A stretch of DNA of 64,000 nucleotides from Fragilaria radians (taxonomy: Eukaryota; Bacillariophyta; Fragilariophyceae; Fragilariales; Fragilariaceae): the NCBI GenBank assembly GCA_900642245.1, contig CAAAJI010000006.1, positions 264,449 to 328,448 on the forward strand, written 5' to 3'. The notes under the pieces are model-generated. The model did no database searches, was not told the DNA's origin, and saw only the letters and a program-made list of their open reading frames with translations. This document shows, piece by piece, positions 23,678-35,658 of the stretch. How positions within the stretch are numbered: the first letter of the stretch is position 1; each line of letters begins with the position of its first letter. A program made the position numbers and the translations under genes.

Positions 23678-24265
23678 TTACTCATGGTTTACAACCATGG
23701 GTGAACAGTCAGCGACCCAAGCGCGCTCCTGAATTGTTAGTGAGTCGTTTTTCTCTCCTAGCTCCTCTGATGATTTTATGTCCATCTTTATTGCCTCGAT
23801 TAATTTTTCAATACCTTCGAATGGCAACTCTGGTCGTAAATAACCAACTACAGAAAGTCGTATAGGCTCGTCGTAAAACTCGCGCAGAACTGTTTCCTGA
23901 CATGAACTTCTATGACGTCTCGCATCGGTCGATGGAGCGATAAGATGAGGTTCAACAGTTTTGGTCTCATTTCCATAAAAAGGATTATATCCAATTGATA
24001 TTGCCGCCTTATACACCATATCATTGTCAATTTCGCTCTGCTTTCCGACACGAGCAAATCCCCAGTAGATGCCACACGGCAAAGCATCAAAGGAGGTGGA
24101 AAAGCTTCCGGTATCTCGACAGAGATTTGCTGTGGGTATTCCAAGATCCGTGCTACCTCTACCGTAACCACGAACAACTTTTGAAATCATTCGAATGGGG
24201 AGTTGCTTAGGGACATTATCAATGGAAATGGCATCTGAATTTGAATTGAAAAGGGAACTTGTCAT
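23678..24265 (-). CDS. RFK: Riboflavin kinase (flavokinase)
   Basis: A 195-residue protein from the first in-frame ATG (24265). Open codons continue upstream without an ATG. Conserved motifs run in the usual order: VVRGYGRGSTDLGIPTANL (ATP/flavin loop with the PTAN motif), CGIYWGFA, ISIGYNPFYGNETKTVEPHL (containing the conserved Glu of the E-x-H motif), then EFYDEPIRLSVVGYLRPELPF and a final helix LIEAIKMDIKSS. The enzyme phosphorylates riboflavin with ATP to make FMN and is normally a soluble cytosolic enzyme of about 150-200 residues. Between the E-x-H motif and EFYDEP there is a polar Arg/Ser-rich insertion of about ten residues that most relatives lack. It appears to be the monofunctional kinase with no FAD synthetase or HAD-phosphatase domain attached. 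Confidence 0.93.
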   Translation of the reverse strand: MTSSLFNSNSDAISIDNVPKQLPIRMISKVVRGYGRGSTDLGIPTANLCRDTGSFSTSFDALPCGIYWGFARVGKQSEIDNDMVYKAAISIGYNPFYGNETKTVEPHLIAPSTDARRHRSSCQETVLREFYDEPIRLSVVGYLRPELPFEGIEKLIEAIKMDIKSSEELGEKNDSLTIQERAWVADCSPMVVNHE

Positions 24266-25596
24266 GCTTATTTTTATGCAGATTGGATATCGAAGATGCG
24301 AACCCTTAGAATTATGTGCATCTGCTAAACTAAACAAAAAGTAGTTAGTACGAGCTATACATGGCGTAAAATATTGATTGAAGCAACAGAAACACCTGCT
24401 TGCTTTACACCGCTAATGCAAGATTTCGAATAAAATCTACGTCCGTACATATTCAAACTAGTTCCACGTAATCAAGAATTTTCATTCTGGTAATCTAGTC
24501 CTTGATTGATGATGGAAATTGGAGTACCTGTCCCTCCGAATGATGACTCTCTCCGGTAGGGTACGAGTTATCATGATGATTACCGATACACATCAGGCTA
24601 CATTATTTAGAGGATTTAATTGCTGTCTACCCCATGTAATGTAATGAACCCAATACTCTGATGAATTTATACTTTTGCTTCATCCTCTCCTCACCAAAAC
24701 TTCAATGAGATACATCAAAAGCTGATATTCTTGTAGAAAACGAGAATGCAAAACATCCTGGACATCCAAAAGAGTGAAGATCAACAACAACCCCTTTTTA
24801 AACATTGAAATGAGACTTTCATGGGTAAATGAACCAGAACACTGTTACTTTATCTTCCTACGCAATAATTCACATCACAAGCTTAGAACCAAAACAATGA
24901 AAATTCACCTAATCAAACAATTTCAGCTTGAAAGCTTGTAGATCTCAAACGCCAGTGTATTGCAAGAACTGCAAGAGGCCCAAAACTCTTTTCATATCTA
25001 ACTGCATTCTCCTCCCTGGACTGATAAACATCCTAATAGAGTTTCTATATGAATCGGACTTGTCAACGAATGTGATGATGGATATCTACCTTTCCATCCA
25101 GATATTTGCATGATTATAGAATGCAAGAGCAGATAAAATTTTGATCCTGCATCATTTCACAAATTGGGCTGAACTATGTCAGAATCTGATCCAATAAAAT
25201 TCCTACTAATTCCCATCGCTCATATTTGCCCATTTCTATTTAATCTGACATTCAGTTTGTTCCATCAATTCAATTTTGCAACGGCTGTTAAGTCATTAAT
25301 TTGGTGCTCCTGCTGAAAGAATTTTCAGTTTCCCTAGTCATTTTGTCATTCCCAGCATTGAGATCATTCTGTAAAATCAATGAAATGATAATCTTTGATA
25401 AAAACTAAAATTAGATACTTAACTAAACTAATGCTGCAAACATTCAATTCTGTTACCCGATAGTCAGATAAGATATTACAATTGTCGTACGTTTTGTCTT
25501 TGTTTTGTTTCGTTACTACATTAGTTGAATACACAATTGATGTATCTTATCTAGTTTAAGGATCTAGTCATATATATCCCTTTCGCGAAAGTCGGT
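24266..25596. other. Intergenic, no gene seen
   Basis: About 1.3 kb of AT-rich sequence between the riboflavin kinase start and the 3' end of the NDR/LATS kinase. Short open frames near 24930-25110 carry no recognisable motif. Confidence 0.5.
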
Positions 25597-27339
25597 TCAC
25601 GAGTCTGGGATAGGTAGATTCGGTTTACGAATGCGCCTATAAGAGTAATCGTAAAACTGATCCAAGCTGGCAACATTTGCTCTTTGTCGCACACCTTCAT
25701 TCTCTAGGTTGCTCCCATAATCCTCAAAGGTGTCAAAGTTCTGCGTGACACGTTGAACAAGTTGTTCAAAGCGAGGATCTGATTTGGGGCACGTCCTGCG
25801 AAAAGAATGATAAGCTTTCAATTTAAATCCATTTGGGTGAACCGTTATTGCACTTACTTTAGGTATTCCAATAACTCGGGAAATTCTCGCGCTCCTGCCG
25901 GAAGTAATGGACCTTCAGCTTCCCCCACTCTTTGCCAATCAAATCCCTTATACCAAGGATGCGTAATAATTTGTTTGAACCCATTTGTGTATTCTCCGTT
26001 TTGTGCCGAACTCCCGATTCGGTTTTCTGGGCCTGCGAGAAGGCACGAAAGGAAGTCAATGCATTCCCGAGAAAGCTTTGTCTTGACATCAGCGGGAATT
26101 TCTAAACACTGACGCCAACGCAAAATCTTGCGGCAGGTAGTCACTGGATCTTCTGCATAGAAAGGAGTATATCCGACTAGGCATTCGTACATGATTACAC
26201 CCAATGACCACCAATCAACACTACATGTATAAGAAAATCCCGACGCTCCATTTTGTGCCGCTAAAACTTCGGGGGCAATGTAATCAGGAGTTCCTACAGT
26301 AGAGTAAGCCATTTCTCGGCGTGTCTTTGCCGACGGTCTTGGCGGAGCCTTAATTCCCTCATCTATTGACATGGCCATAGTATCGCCATGACTTCGGTGC
26401 ATTCCAATACCGTTCCCATTTAGCTGTGTGGAATTCCAGTCTGTCAAGCCACCAGATATTTCTTGCTTTTTCATCATTTCAACGATGAAATCTGGATGAT
26501 CTCGGGGGCTGATATCTCCAACTTTCTTGCACAGTCCTAAATCTGTCAACTTAAGATGTCCTCTGGCATCTAGTAGCATATTATCAGGTTTAATGTCACG
26601 ATGAATATATCCCAATGCATGAACTGCAGAAATGGCAAAAGCAGCTTCCGCCATGAAAAATCTAGTAACAGATTCCGAAAAAGTGTCTTCCTTCATCAAT
26701 AAACTCATTAAATCTCCACCAGGCATGAACTCCATGACCATGTAAAGATGTGTGGCATCGGTAAAAGAATAATGAAGTACTGTTAACCATCGATCACTTT
26801 CGTTGGCAATGGCTAATACGTCACGTTCTGCTTTAACATGGCCAACTTGATTTTTCAAAACCATCATCTCCTTCTTCATGGATTTCAATGCAAAGATTTG
26901 TATACCATTTGGATCTTTCTTATCAGGACTTCTTCGCCGTACCAAGCGAACTTCCCCGAAGGCTCCACGCCCAATCACTACAAGAGACTCAAAGTCAGCG
27001 GTAGAAATGGGTTTTCGCGATTCTTTTTGAATAGTTATCTCCTCTAGTTCAAGAGCATTACGGAGTGTCTGCTTTTTCTCTTCAGGAAGTCCAATCATCT
27101 TACGTTCTAGCTGCATTTTTCGAGCATGCTTTTCCTCCTTTCAAGTTGTTATGGCAATACCTTTTCACATGAGACAGATGAAACAAATTTGGGAAATAAT
27201 TATAGTGAACGAATCTGTGTCTTACCTGTTCTGTTTTTAGACCTTGATACCGTTGACTGAGGAGCTGCTTCGCTCGGTTTGCGCGCTCTTCCATTTCCTT
27301 GTCAGCTGCCGCCATGGCTTCGTCATCTTGTGGAGTCAT
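25597..27339 (-). CDS. NDR/LATS-family AGC protein kinase, three exons
   Basis: Exons 27339-27226, 27137-25858 and 25795-25597 (introns of 88 and 62 bases) give about 530 residues. The joins restore [15 protein letters not shown], a basic helix typical of the MOB-binding N-terminal region, and [15 protein letters not shown]. The kinase core has [13 protein letters not shown] (about 92-104), Lys123, [13 protein letters not shown] (catalytic Asp219), and APEV at 326. A long insert of about 75 residues sits between subdomains VII and VIII, the NDR/LATS hallmark. The activation-loop Ser of [10 protein letters not shown] (about 317) and the C-terminal hydrophobic-motif FYDYSYRRI (Ser about 516) are both present. 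These kinases, bound by MOB, control cell shape, polarity and division. The metal-binding DFG is DLG here. It cannot be assigned to NDR rather than LATS by eye. Confidence 0.93.
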
Positions 27340-28779
27340 GGGTTACGAGTCGTTGCGTAATCAACAAAACTTGATTTCAATTTCTTAATTCAGTGACCCC
27401 TTTATTGACGAACTCTTATCGATTCTGAGAACTTTTAGGGTGTACCACTTCCAAAAGAGCTCGGAGTATGACGATTGCGCACCGATAAGGTTTGGTAATC
27501 AACGGTCGTTAAATCGTGTTACGCAAGAAAAAGATTTTACGCTATAACTCAGTCCTTAACAGTGGAGACTGCATGGAAAGCTATCTCGAGCTCATTTTGC
27601 ATCACAAAAGGTACCCGCGCTTCAGGAAACATCAGAATGGTTTCAATTATTGTATACAATTCTTTATCAAAAAGGAAATAAACTATGGCTACATCCAGAG
27701 GCAAATTGGATGTGCTTATCCCACTAGATGCCAATACTAGTCAAGATTCAAACCAGAACACACTTGCTTATCTGGACCTGACGCTTTCATGTAAAGAAGT
27801 TGCGGTTTTGGAATAGTAGATTAAGTCACATCAAACGATTCTTCAGGAGGAGATGCTGCTTATTTCAGAAAGAGCTAAATTTAAGGAACTGCCAGTGCAT
27901 TGTCCAATTGAAGTCAAAACGGCTCAATCAAAACCAGGACAACTCCCACTGATAGATCCCACTTCTTTCGAGAGTAAATTGATAATGGGATGATTAAAAG
28001 ATTAAGTTTGTACTACAGGAAGATAGGACTGTAGGTAGAATGACAAGCAATTAAATGGACAGTCATTTCATTAGCACAACAACACCATATTTCAGGGAAT
28101 GGAAAAGGAGAATGATTAAATGGAAGTGATTCAAAATTATTGCCATATATGCTCTTTCATTAAAAAAAATATAGCAAGGTAAGGGATTTGGAGATCACCT
28201 CAATATTAATATTTTCAGATTCATCATCACTTGACCTCATCATTTTTCAGCTTTGGTTTCCTGTGTGATCAAAGTTTAGCGATTTCATACGAATTCATAT
28301 AACTTATATGGTCCACTAGGTCAATCTCGACATTTAAACCAAATTTTAGTCATAAAGACCTAAGATCATATCGTCAGTACTCATTTCTGCTGCAGCATAT
28401 ATTTCACCGTTACTACTACATAGTCCAAATTTGCAATTCACAAATATGGAATATCAGAACGAAGTTCGCTCAATGCCGAAATGTGTTTCTTTTACGCAAG
28501 AATAGATATTTCATATTAGCAGGAATTGCGTGCTCATTCAATTTCAGGCGATGGCAGTTGCCAGCTAAATTTAATTATTTTTAAATTTGTCAGAACATGC
28601 ATTAAGATTCTAAATTATCCTCATCTTGACATTATAATGAAGAACATATTGAACGCGTGGCAAATCATAACTTAACTGGAACAGTTAAGGTTTTGTTATT
28701 CTTCGAACTCACGAACTGTACTTACATACATTCAGTAAAGGGTCAAACTTCAAAAAGCAGCGTTGCGGTGTTTGGTAAC
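27340..28779. other. Intergenic between divergent genes
   Basis: About 1.4 kb containing the kinase promoter on the left and the upstream region of the short unknown gene on the right. No features are supported. Open codons run into the next gene from a GTG at 28657, but there is no ATG. Confidence 0.45.
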
Positions 28780-29160
28780 ATGTCAGATAATGAGCATATA
28801 ACGTCTAAAGTATTGCGTAAGCGTAAAGGATGGCAGGGTGAAGAGCTGGAGATGGCGCACCATCGCGAAAAATTTCACGAGAGTACTAATGAGGGTAGTT
28901 CGACAAGATCGAATCCCGTTGCCGTGGATTTGAAACAATTTCAAAACCACAAAGTAGGCGAAGGTTACCAGGCTAAGCACGTCGTGAGACAAAGAGGTAT
29001 AACTGATACTGAAGTTAAAGTCATAGACATGTCGCTAAAAACTACCCAGGCTGAGCACATTTCAAGCTCAAACTGTGATGATTTACTGAAAAGATATTTA
29101 CAGTGTAAAGGCCTCCGAGAGTTTCGAATGCAATTAGACGAAATTCTCAAAGCCTCATGA
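28780..29160 (+). CDS. Short hydrophilic protein, unknown
   Basis: The open frame from ATG 28780 encodes 126 residues. The first third is basic (KVLRKRKGWQGEELEMAHHR), the middle polar and Ser-rich, and the end a compact helical segment CDDLLKRYLQCKGLREFRMQ followed by LDEILKAS. No signal peptide or membrane helix is visible, and I do not recognise the family. The ordered C-terminal helix and higher-complexity composition suggest a real gene rather than chance, but nothing else supports it. In-frame codons upstream lack an ATG, so an upstream exon is possible. Confidence 0.4.
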   Translation: MSDNEHITSKVLRKRKGWQGEELEMAHHREKFHESTNEGSSTRSNPVAVDLKQFQNHKVGEGYQAKHVVRQRGITDTEVKVIDMSLKTTQAEHISSSNCDDLLKRYLQCKGLREFRMQLDEILKAS

Positions 29161-32100
29161 ATCATCATCGTGTTCAAATGTCCCTTAGAAAATCCAATCT
29201 TTTCTAAAGACTGGTGATGTGACATAATGAAGGATGAAAATTTGTTTGGAGTCATCCTGCTGCCATTAATTTCGAAGCAAAAAGCCCACTTTCATTTTCT
29301 TCCAGTATTCTTAGATATTTTGCAAATTGGATCAGCATGAGAGATGTCTTCGAGATCTTTTCTTCTCATTATTAATTTGTGGGTCTTGCGTGCAACTTAT
29401 GAATTAGTAAGACTCTACACTCCGAATGTGTAAAGTGTATTAAGTAGAGAGTAGAATATATGAATTTAAGCCTCAGCGACCTTGTAAAAGCAGCATTCTG
29501 TTTTTCAGTTCAGTGTCGCTGTATGCAGCAAAGTCTTACGTATCGTAGCACGTATCTCTTTGTAATATACTGCCCAAATATGAAAAGATAAAAATGTGAA
29601 TCCTTGAATTCTGTCTAACAAATCATCCTGATTTTCTTGATACATAAAACTAGAATTGTGTTGACAAGATGCAACTTTTGCCATAAACATAATGATAAAA
29701 CTCATTCATTTTTGCGATATGAACTCAGAATGTGAATGACTTTTAAATACAAGTTCTCTCGACCTTGTAACTTCTTAATTTAGAGCCTATTCATTAGCAA
29801 ATACCAATGGTTGTGTTTACAGATTTTGGATGTGCAAGGCTTCCTTCACAAGCTGAGTTACAGCTGCATCAAAATCTGAAAAATATAAGTTATTTCAACA
29901 TTCAACCCCAAAGTTTCTAACTACATGCAATATTATCCTCAGAGTTTTCAGCAACTCTTCGTTTCAATTGCACACTTTTCACCAAGATCATTAATATTAT
30001 TGTCCATGTGGTAGTTTTGCCTTTCTTGGAAGATTTTAAAACATATTTTTGCTGGTGTTGGAGAGTTAATGCATTTCTGACTTTATCATTTGGTATAATT
30101 ACCGATCCAATGAATAGTGCAAAAGTATGGCTGTTTGAGCATGCATCGCAATGCTCATCAATGCAATCTAAGAAGCACAATTACTCATTACGTTGCTCAA
30201 TATATTGACGACATAAATCGAATAGATGACTCTAGCATTCATTGAAGAAAAAATTCTTTTTCAATATGACCTAAACACGGTATGGTTGGCCCATTACTTT
30301 GAATGCTCATTGAATCGGCTACGGAACCTTTCCAAAAGTAGGTTCAGAAAACTTGATGCATATCCAATAATGAGTCCTATTACTTATTGCAATAGTGCTG
30401 ATGTAATTTTTTGGCGTGGAATTAAACAGTCACGGTGTAAAAAGTCAGGTTTTCCTAAATATCCTTCAACGTCTCGTTGATAGAATAGCGAGGTTGTGAT
30501 AAACATCTCTCTTAGCCCAGATCTTTGATACCAAGACATTCAGCGCTTATTGTAAACTTAACACAAAACTCACGAGATTTCTAAATAGTGCACTTGATAA
30601 CCTCATTGTCCCTTGTGATTTGAATTTCCTAGACGGACTGTTTCAAACCCCATTACAATGAATCGCCATCTGTTTCATCTTCCATTTTTGTGTCCGGCAA
30701 AATGTGTATCTGAAAATGCTTTGATATTCCAAATGATTTATTTGATCAGAGGATTTAGTTTCCAATTCCTTGTCATCACAAATCTCCTTTCTTAGTCAAC
30801 TTTTTAGCCAAACTTTTACTTGTTGCCAACTGAATTCCAATTTCTGCAAACCTTTTAATACGCTTATGTAATTTGGCTTCTGATTGTAGAATTTTTTTCA
30901 TGTGGACTTTCCCCCCTTATTTTTTGATATCCTACATAAATGTAGTGCCGTCATTGCACACTCTGTGCATAGACTTTCTCTTTACGTAATGGGATCTTCA
31001 GACTCATAACACCTGCCCCATAGGGAAGCAAAACTGTGTTTGTTTAAATTCTACGTTGTGCCTAGTGCTGTGATTTTAACTTGAATGCTTATTTCTCCTT
31101 TCTCTTAAGTTTTTCGCTGGAATTGTCCATTCTGAGAAATTTTTGTTGTTGTTGTCTTGGCCTTTTTATGCTAAACAAGCTGTGCGTGACCTCTGCGACA
31201 TATTTTCTTCTCCTGACGAAATAACTCCACTTCAATGATGTGACTTGATCTTCATAGAGGATCAACCTATTTTGTATTCCCAAATTTTCCTGTTGATGTA
31301 ACTGATGTCAACCAATATATTTTTTCCCAGAGTTTTTGATTGAAGATAGTTTCGTTTTTATGCTTCTTCTTTTTTCCCTTGTCAGCAGACACTTGCTGCA
31401 ACCTTTCATTGCTGCAATGGGTTTAATGCCTTAGTTTCTTTGTTGTCTCTCTGGCTGTGCTTACGGAAGCATGACCTGATTATTTATTGGAATCTTGATA
31501 GTTCAATCTGTTTCATATTGAGAGTATAATGAAGCACCTTTCAATTAATTGCCTAAACTTAATCCAAATTAGGAAGCCAACTTCCAATTTTCTTAATAAT
31601 GTCAATTTTTCTTCATGTGCTATGCTTTAAAGTTTATTGTCTTCACATCATTGCTTTACCTACCATTTACCATGCGTTAGAAACCTATTTGAGTAGGCTT
31701 TCAAAATCTCTGAGTGCGATGCATAAACATTCTCAGGTTTTTGTGCCTTTCTTTGAGCACATTACACTTTTTCATAAGAGCTGAGAAGTGCCAACATTCT
31801 AAGGCACCCTCCAAATAACCAGCGATGTAGGAATATAGACGAAACGTCTCCATATAATTAACAAAGGTATGAATAACGAACGAAGCGTGTACACTTTTGC
31901 TACAATAAAGTGATAAATGCAGTATTGTTTCCTTTTGATCTTAGCTCAGCCTCTTAAAACATTGAAGTGTCGCTTTACTCTCCATTTTGGGGGTTTGCAA
32001 TGGTTTGTGACACTCATGTCTATCACTTTTATATCTTACATTAAAGATGATTTTCTACAACAGCATATAGAAGTTGGAAGAGAGCTACTTCCTAATAGTT

Positions 32101-32258
32101 ACACAGAACGAATTTAAGGTATCGTACACAAATAGAAAATTTCTATTGAGATTTTATATAGGATTGTATTTTGCGTTGTTAGCGAAAAAAGCTCTCCAAT
32201 AATTCCTAAGGGTTTGTTTTTATTTCAATATAGGCCTTTGTACTTTTCCAGTAGCAGG
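29161..32258. other. Long gene-free AT-rich stretch
   Basis: About 3.1 kb. Open frames of up to about 90 codons occur on both strands without motifs. The stretch around 31080-31800 on the plus strand has a T-rich, Cys/Leu-rich reading broken by many stops, which most likely reflects base composition. No RNA gene or repeat was recognised. Confidence 0.4.
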
Positions 32259-33152
32259 TCACGACGGCGGACGTGATGGGTGGAAGCAATATCGTGGCTT
32301 GTAATGGCTATTCTTGCAAACCACAGTGTATATCCATCCTCGATAATAGGACACTCGAGTGTAAACTCCCGGGAGATTGGCAGTTGCACAGGCTCTGGGA
32401 TTGCCAAAGGAAACAATTCCCACCTGTACATCATGATCATTGCTTCTACCACGAATGAAAAGCGGACCACCAGAGTCACCAAAGCAGCTATCCCTACCAC
32501 GACCTCCTGCACATACCATAGTTGACTGCACGATAATACCATTATAAGAGTTTTTATCATTACAGTCCTTCTGGGAAATAGCCTTTATAGACACTTCCAT
32601 CAAATAATTTGGTACACCTCCTTGATTGTTAACGTCACCGTGACCAATCACAGTTAAATTCTGTCCAACTAAGGGCAGGCGCAACGCATTGTTTAGCTTG
32701 ATAAGCGGTACTCCATTAACAGGCTTCTTTAATAATAGTAAAGCCAAATTGTTGCTTACTTTCACTCCATCGAATTTTGGATGAATGATTAGTTTGGAAA
32801 TCTCCCGAATGAATTCATATTTTGTGAATGAACCCGTGACGTCAATCGATCGTGTGTAGTTTACAATGGCATACATTTGAACTATAGGGTCATCGACTGA
32901 ACCAAGGCAATGAGCCGCCGTCAAAATCATATCTCGAGCAATCAAAGAACCTCCACAACTAGAAAACAAACCTGATTGAAGCTCGATGTCCAAATAAGTG
33001 TAATACGGATATCGTTTTCGATTTGCAATCTTTCCGCCAATAATTCGGCTACTTAGCTTTCTCCTTGTATGATTTATGGATGAAGAGGACAAAACATTGG
33101 AGAGGAGATGCATCCAAATTAACACAAATTGCAAAGCTCTTTTAAACTTCAT
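32259..33152 (-). CDS. Secreted S1A trypsin-fold protein with Asn at the catalytic Asp position
   Basis: A single-exon protein of 297 residues. A signal peptide (about 1-24, VLIWMHLLSNVLSSS) precedes a short propeptide and the activation site SSR|IIGG (Arg36-Ile37). The chymotrypsin fold is clear: CGGSLIARDMILTAAHC with catalytic His81, then VSNNLALLLL, then the VCAGGRGRDSCFGDSGGPL block with nucleophile Ser227 and oxyanion-hole Gly. Asp221 sits at the S1-pocket position of trypsin, so Arg/Lys binding is predicted. The residue directly before the LALL strand, which is Asp in active S1A proteases (chymotrypsin Asp102), is Asn135 here (codon at 32748-32750). The usual G-W-G near the autolysis loop is G-H-G. 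The protein is secreted or vacuolar and either very weak as a protease or a non-catalytic homologue. Cysteines for the usual disulfides are largely retained. Confidence 0.9.
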   Translation of the reverse strand: MKFKRALQFVLIWMHLLSNVLSSSSINHTRRKLSSRIIGGKIANRKRYPYYTYLDIELQSGLFSSCGGSLIARDMILTAAHCLGSVDDPIVQMYAIVNYTRSIDVTGSFTKYEFIREISKLIIHPKFDGVKVSNNLALLLLKKPVNGVPLIKLNNALRLPLVGQNLTVIGHGDVNNQGGVPNYLMEVSIKAISQKDCNDKNSYNGIIVQSTMVCAGGRGRDSCFGDSGGPLFIRGRSNDHDVQVGIVSFGNPRACATANLPGVYTRVSYYRGWIYTVVCKNSHYKPRYCFHPSRPPS

Positions 33153-33891
33153 AATGCCAACCTTTTTTCATAATGGTCTTATTGGTTGTGTGTTTCGGAA
33201 TTGATTTGAAATTTAATCCATGCATCGGGTAGTGGGAAATTTGACCTAAAAACCAATGATCTTGTTCTCGGTAGAAAAATGCTATTTTGAGTTTTTGTCA
33301 TAAACAAAATCTTCTTTACAGTGTTACAGCGGAGTTGCATCATGAATGACTACACAGACGATCCTCCAGAGCGTTATTGAAAACTAAATGAAAGTATGTA
33401 GTTTGGCCATGTCTCAGCAGATATGACAGAGATGATAGTTAAATCATTATAGATATTATTGTGACTCTGATATGGAACAAATCAAAACTGCCATTTTAAG
33501 GCAGATATTCTTTTTAGGTGTTAGTAATGGAATTCGGATTTTGACAATTGTTGGCCTGCAGTCGGAATGAGTGGAAAGCTCTTACTTCTGTTGCTGGGCT
33601 ATGATGAACGGATAGATCAATATTTCAAAAGGTTTTTGATGGGTCCTTGATACTTTAACAAATAGCACAACTATTTTGGGTCACGAAACGAGAACACCTC
33701 ACTCTCCAGGAAAAATATTGATGTCGGGATCCGACTGAGGAAAGTTCGAACAAGATTGAAATGTTCTTCAAACCCCCAGCACCAATTTTTTTTGAAACTC
33801 AAACACAAAATCAATATTAACAACATTGTTGTTCTGATCTGCGAATTCTACCAAAGAATCAACTGAGGAAGAGAAGTGAGCATCAGTAATA
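33153..33891. other. Divergent promoter region
   Basis: About 0.7 kb between two gene starts pointing away from each other, the S1 protein and the cystathionine lyase. It must hold both promoters. No conserved element was recognised. Confidence 0.5.
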
Positions 33892-35359
33892 ATGAGCGAC
33901 GACATGATGAATGACAAGAAAAAAATTGATCTCGAAAAATTAATTGAAACTGCCGGTAGGTTTGTTGGTAGAACTGCAGGAGTTTTCTTGATTGATACAA
34001 TCTTTCCTTTCTTGTCAATTCGAGAACTATCTCTTCCTATCATTCTCCCAACACAATCTCACAGCTTCCTAACCTTATCCTCTCTTTTAATCATTTTTAG
34101 ACCCCTATCGTGGTTGTGGTACGTCTTACCTACATCTTCCTCATTCGACCCACCATCAGAATGAAAATGGCACGCATACTAATTCGGATACTACTAATTC
34201 TACTTTTAGTATTGAGAATCCTTCAGGTGCAGTGGTAGTACCCATTAGTGTTGCTACTACCTTTCGACAATTCGCACCGGGTCAGGCTACAGCCATCGAT
34301 GATCCTAATAGTCTTGGTCGAGGATATGAGTATTCTAGGACTGGAAATCCCACACGTGGAGCCTTTGAACGAGCTATGGCGTCGGCTGAACGTTCTCGAT
34401 ATGCCATTGCCCTAGCATCAGGTTCGGCGGCCACGTCGGCGGTCGTTCACTTACTTCGTACAGGCGATTCCATTCTTTGCATCGACGATGTCTATGGAGG
34501 GACACAACGATACTTTCGAAAAATTGTCACTCCCCATATGGGAATTGATGTAGAATTTTGTGATTTAGATCAAGATGGGATTGTATTGAAAGATACTACC
34601 AAACTCATTTGGTTAGAGACACCTACCAATCCCACTTTGAAGATTACCGACATTCGGAAGGTGGCCGATATGGCTCAAAAAGAAAATTGCTTACTTGCCG
34701 TAGACAATACATTTTGCTCTCCATACTTTCAGAATCCATTAGATCACGGAGCAGATTTAGTCGTACATTCTGTCACGAAATACATTGGCGGACACTCCGA
34801 TGTTGTCATGGGTGTCGTCTGTTGCAACCGTCAAGATCTGTACGAAAAGCTTCAATTCATTCAGAACAGCATGGGAGCTGTCCCTTCTCCATTCGATTGC
34901 TTCTTAGCTCATCGTGGACTCAAGACCCTACATGTTCGGATGGAGGCAGCCGCCCGAAATGCCATGGCCATTGCTACATTCCTGGAACAACATGAAGGGG
35001 TGTCTAAAATTATTTATCCCGGTCTGGAATCCCATCCACGTCATGATCTCGCGAAGCGTCAACAGCACGGATTCGGTGCCATGATTACCTTTTATTGTGT
35101 TGGAGGTAGGGTTCAATCCGCAGTTTTCTTGGAACATTTACGCATCTTTGCACTTGCTGAATCCCTAGGTGCCGTGGAATCCCTAGCAGAGTGTCCTTCG
35201 CTCATGACACATTTGTCTGTCCCTGCTGAACAGAGAGCCATACTTGGAATCGATGATACGCTGATTCGTCTCTCGGTGGGAATCGAATCCTGTCGGGATC
35301 TTATTTCAGACTTGGATCAGGCACTACAGGCTGCTGTGTTATCGTTGCAATCGATGTAG
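33892..35359 (+). CDS. Cystathionine gamma-lyase/gamma-synthase family PLP enzyme, two exons
   Basis: Exon 1 (33892-33955) encodes a short leader MSDDMMNDKKKIDLEKLIETA. A 145-base GTAGGT..TTTTTAG intron is spliced in phase 1 to exon 2 (34101-35359), for about 440 residues. Family motifs: VVVPISVATTF, YEYSRTGNPTRGAFERAMAS, ALASGSAATSAV, DDVYGGTQRYF, ETPTNPTLK, AVDNTFCSPYFQNPL (PLP-binding Asp), and VVHSVTKYIGGHSDVVMG with the PLP Schiff-base lysine at about 248. The C terminus carries AESLGAVESLAECPSLMTH and a final RLSVGIES. These enzymes make or cleave cystathionine in transsulfuration. Lyase versus synthase cannot be settled by eye, though the compact length and lack of a long plastid leader lean toward the lyase. 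The next gene is convergent, with 299 bases between stops. Confidence 0.93.
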
Positions 35360-35658
35360 CACAAGCCCAGCAACAAAAGTTTCAACACTAATTAAGTCCA
35401 TTTTCTTGCTTCGATTGCCACATCAAGTTTGCTACAATTGAATAACAACTAATGCCAACACTTCGAAATGTTGTTATATTAATTTCATTGTATCTCCTAA
35501 ATGTCTTCAATCATTTCCTCACTCTTGCCTTGCTGCCTTCTACACTCATGACTTAGATAATCTACGAACTGATTATATATGCCTTCCCCTTAAGATGAGA
35601 TTACCAAAACAGATTCTAGGCGTAGATGAATGATAATATTATTATTGGTATCATTACG

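Noticed and set aside
30008..31784. Several 60-85-codon frames on both strands
   Set aside because: AT-rich, motif-free and scattered in all frames, as expected by chance in this composition.
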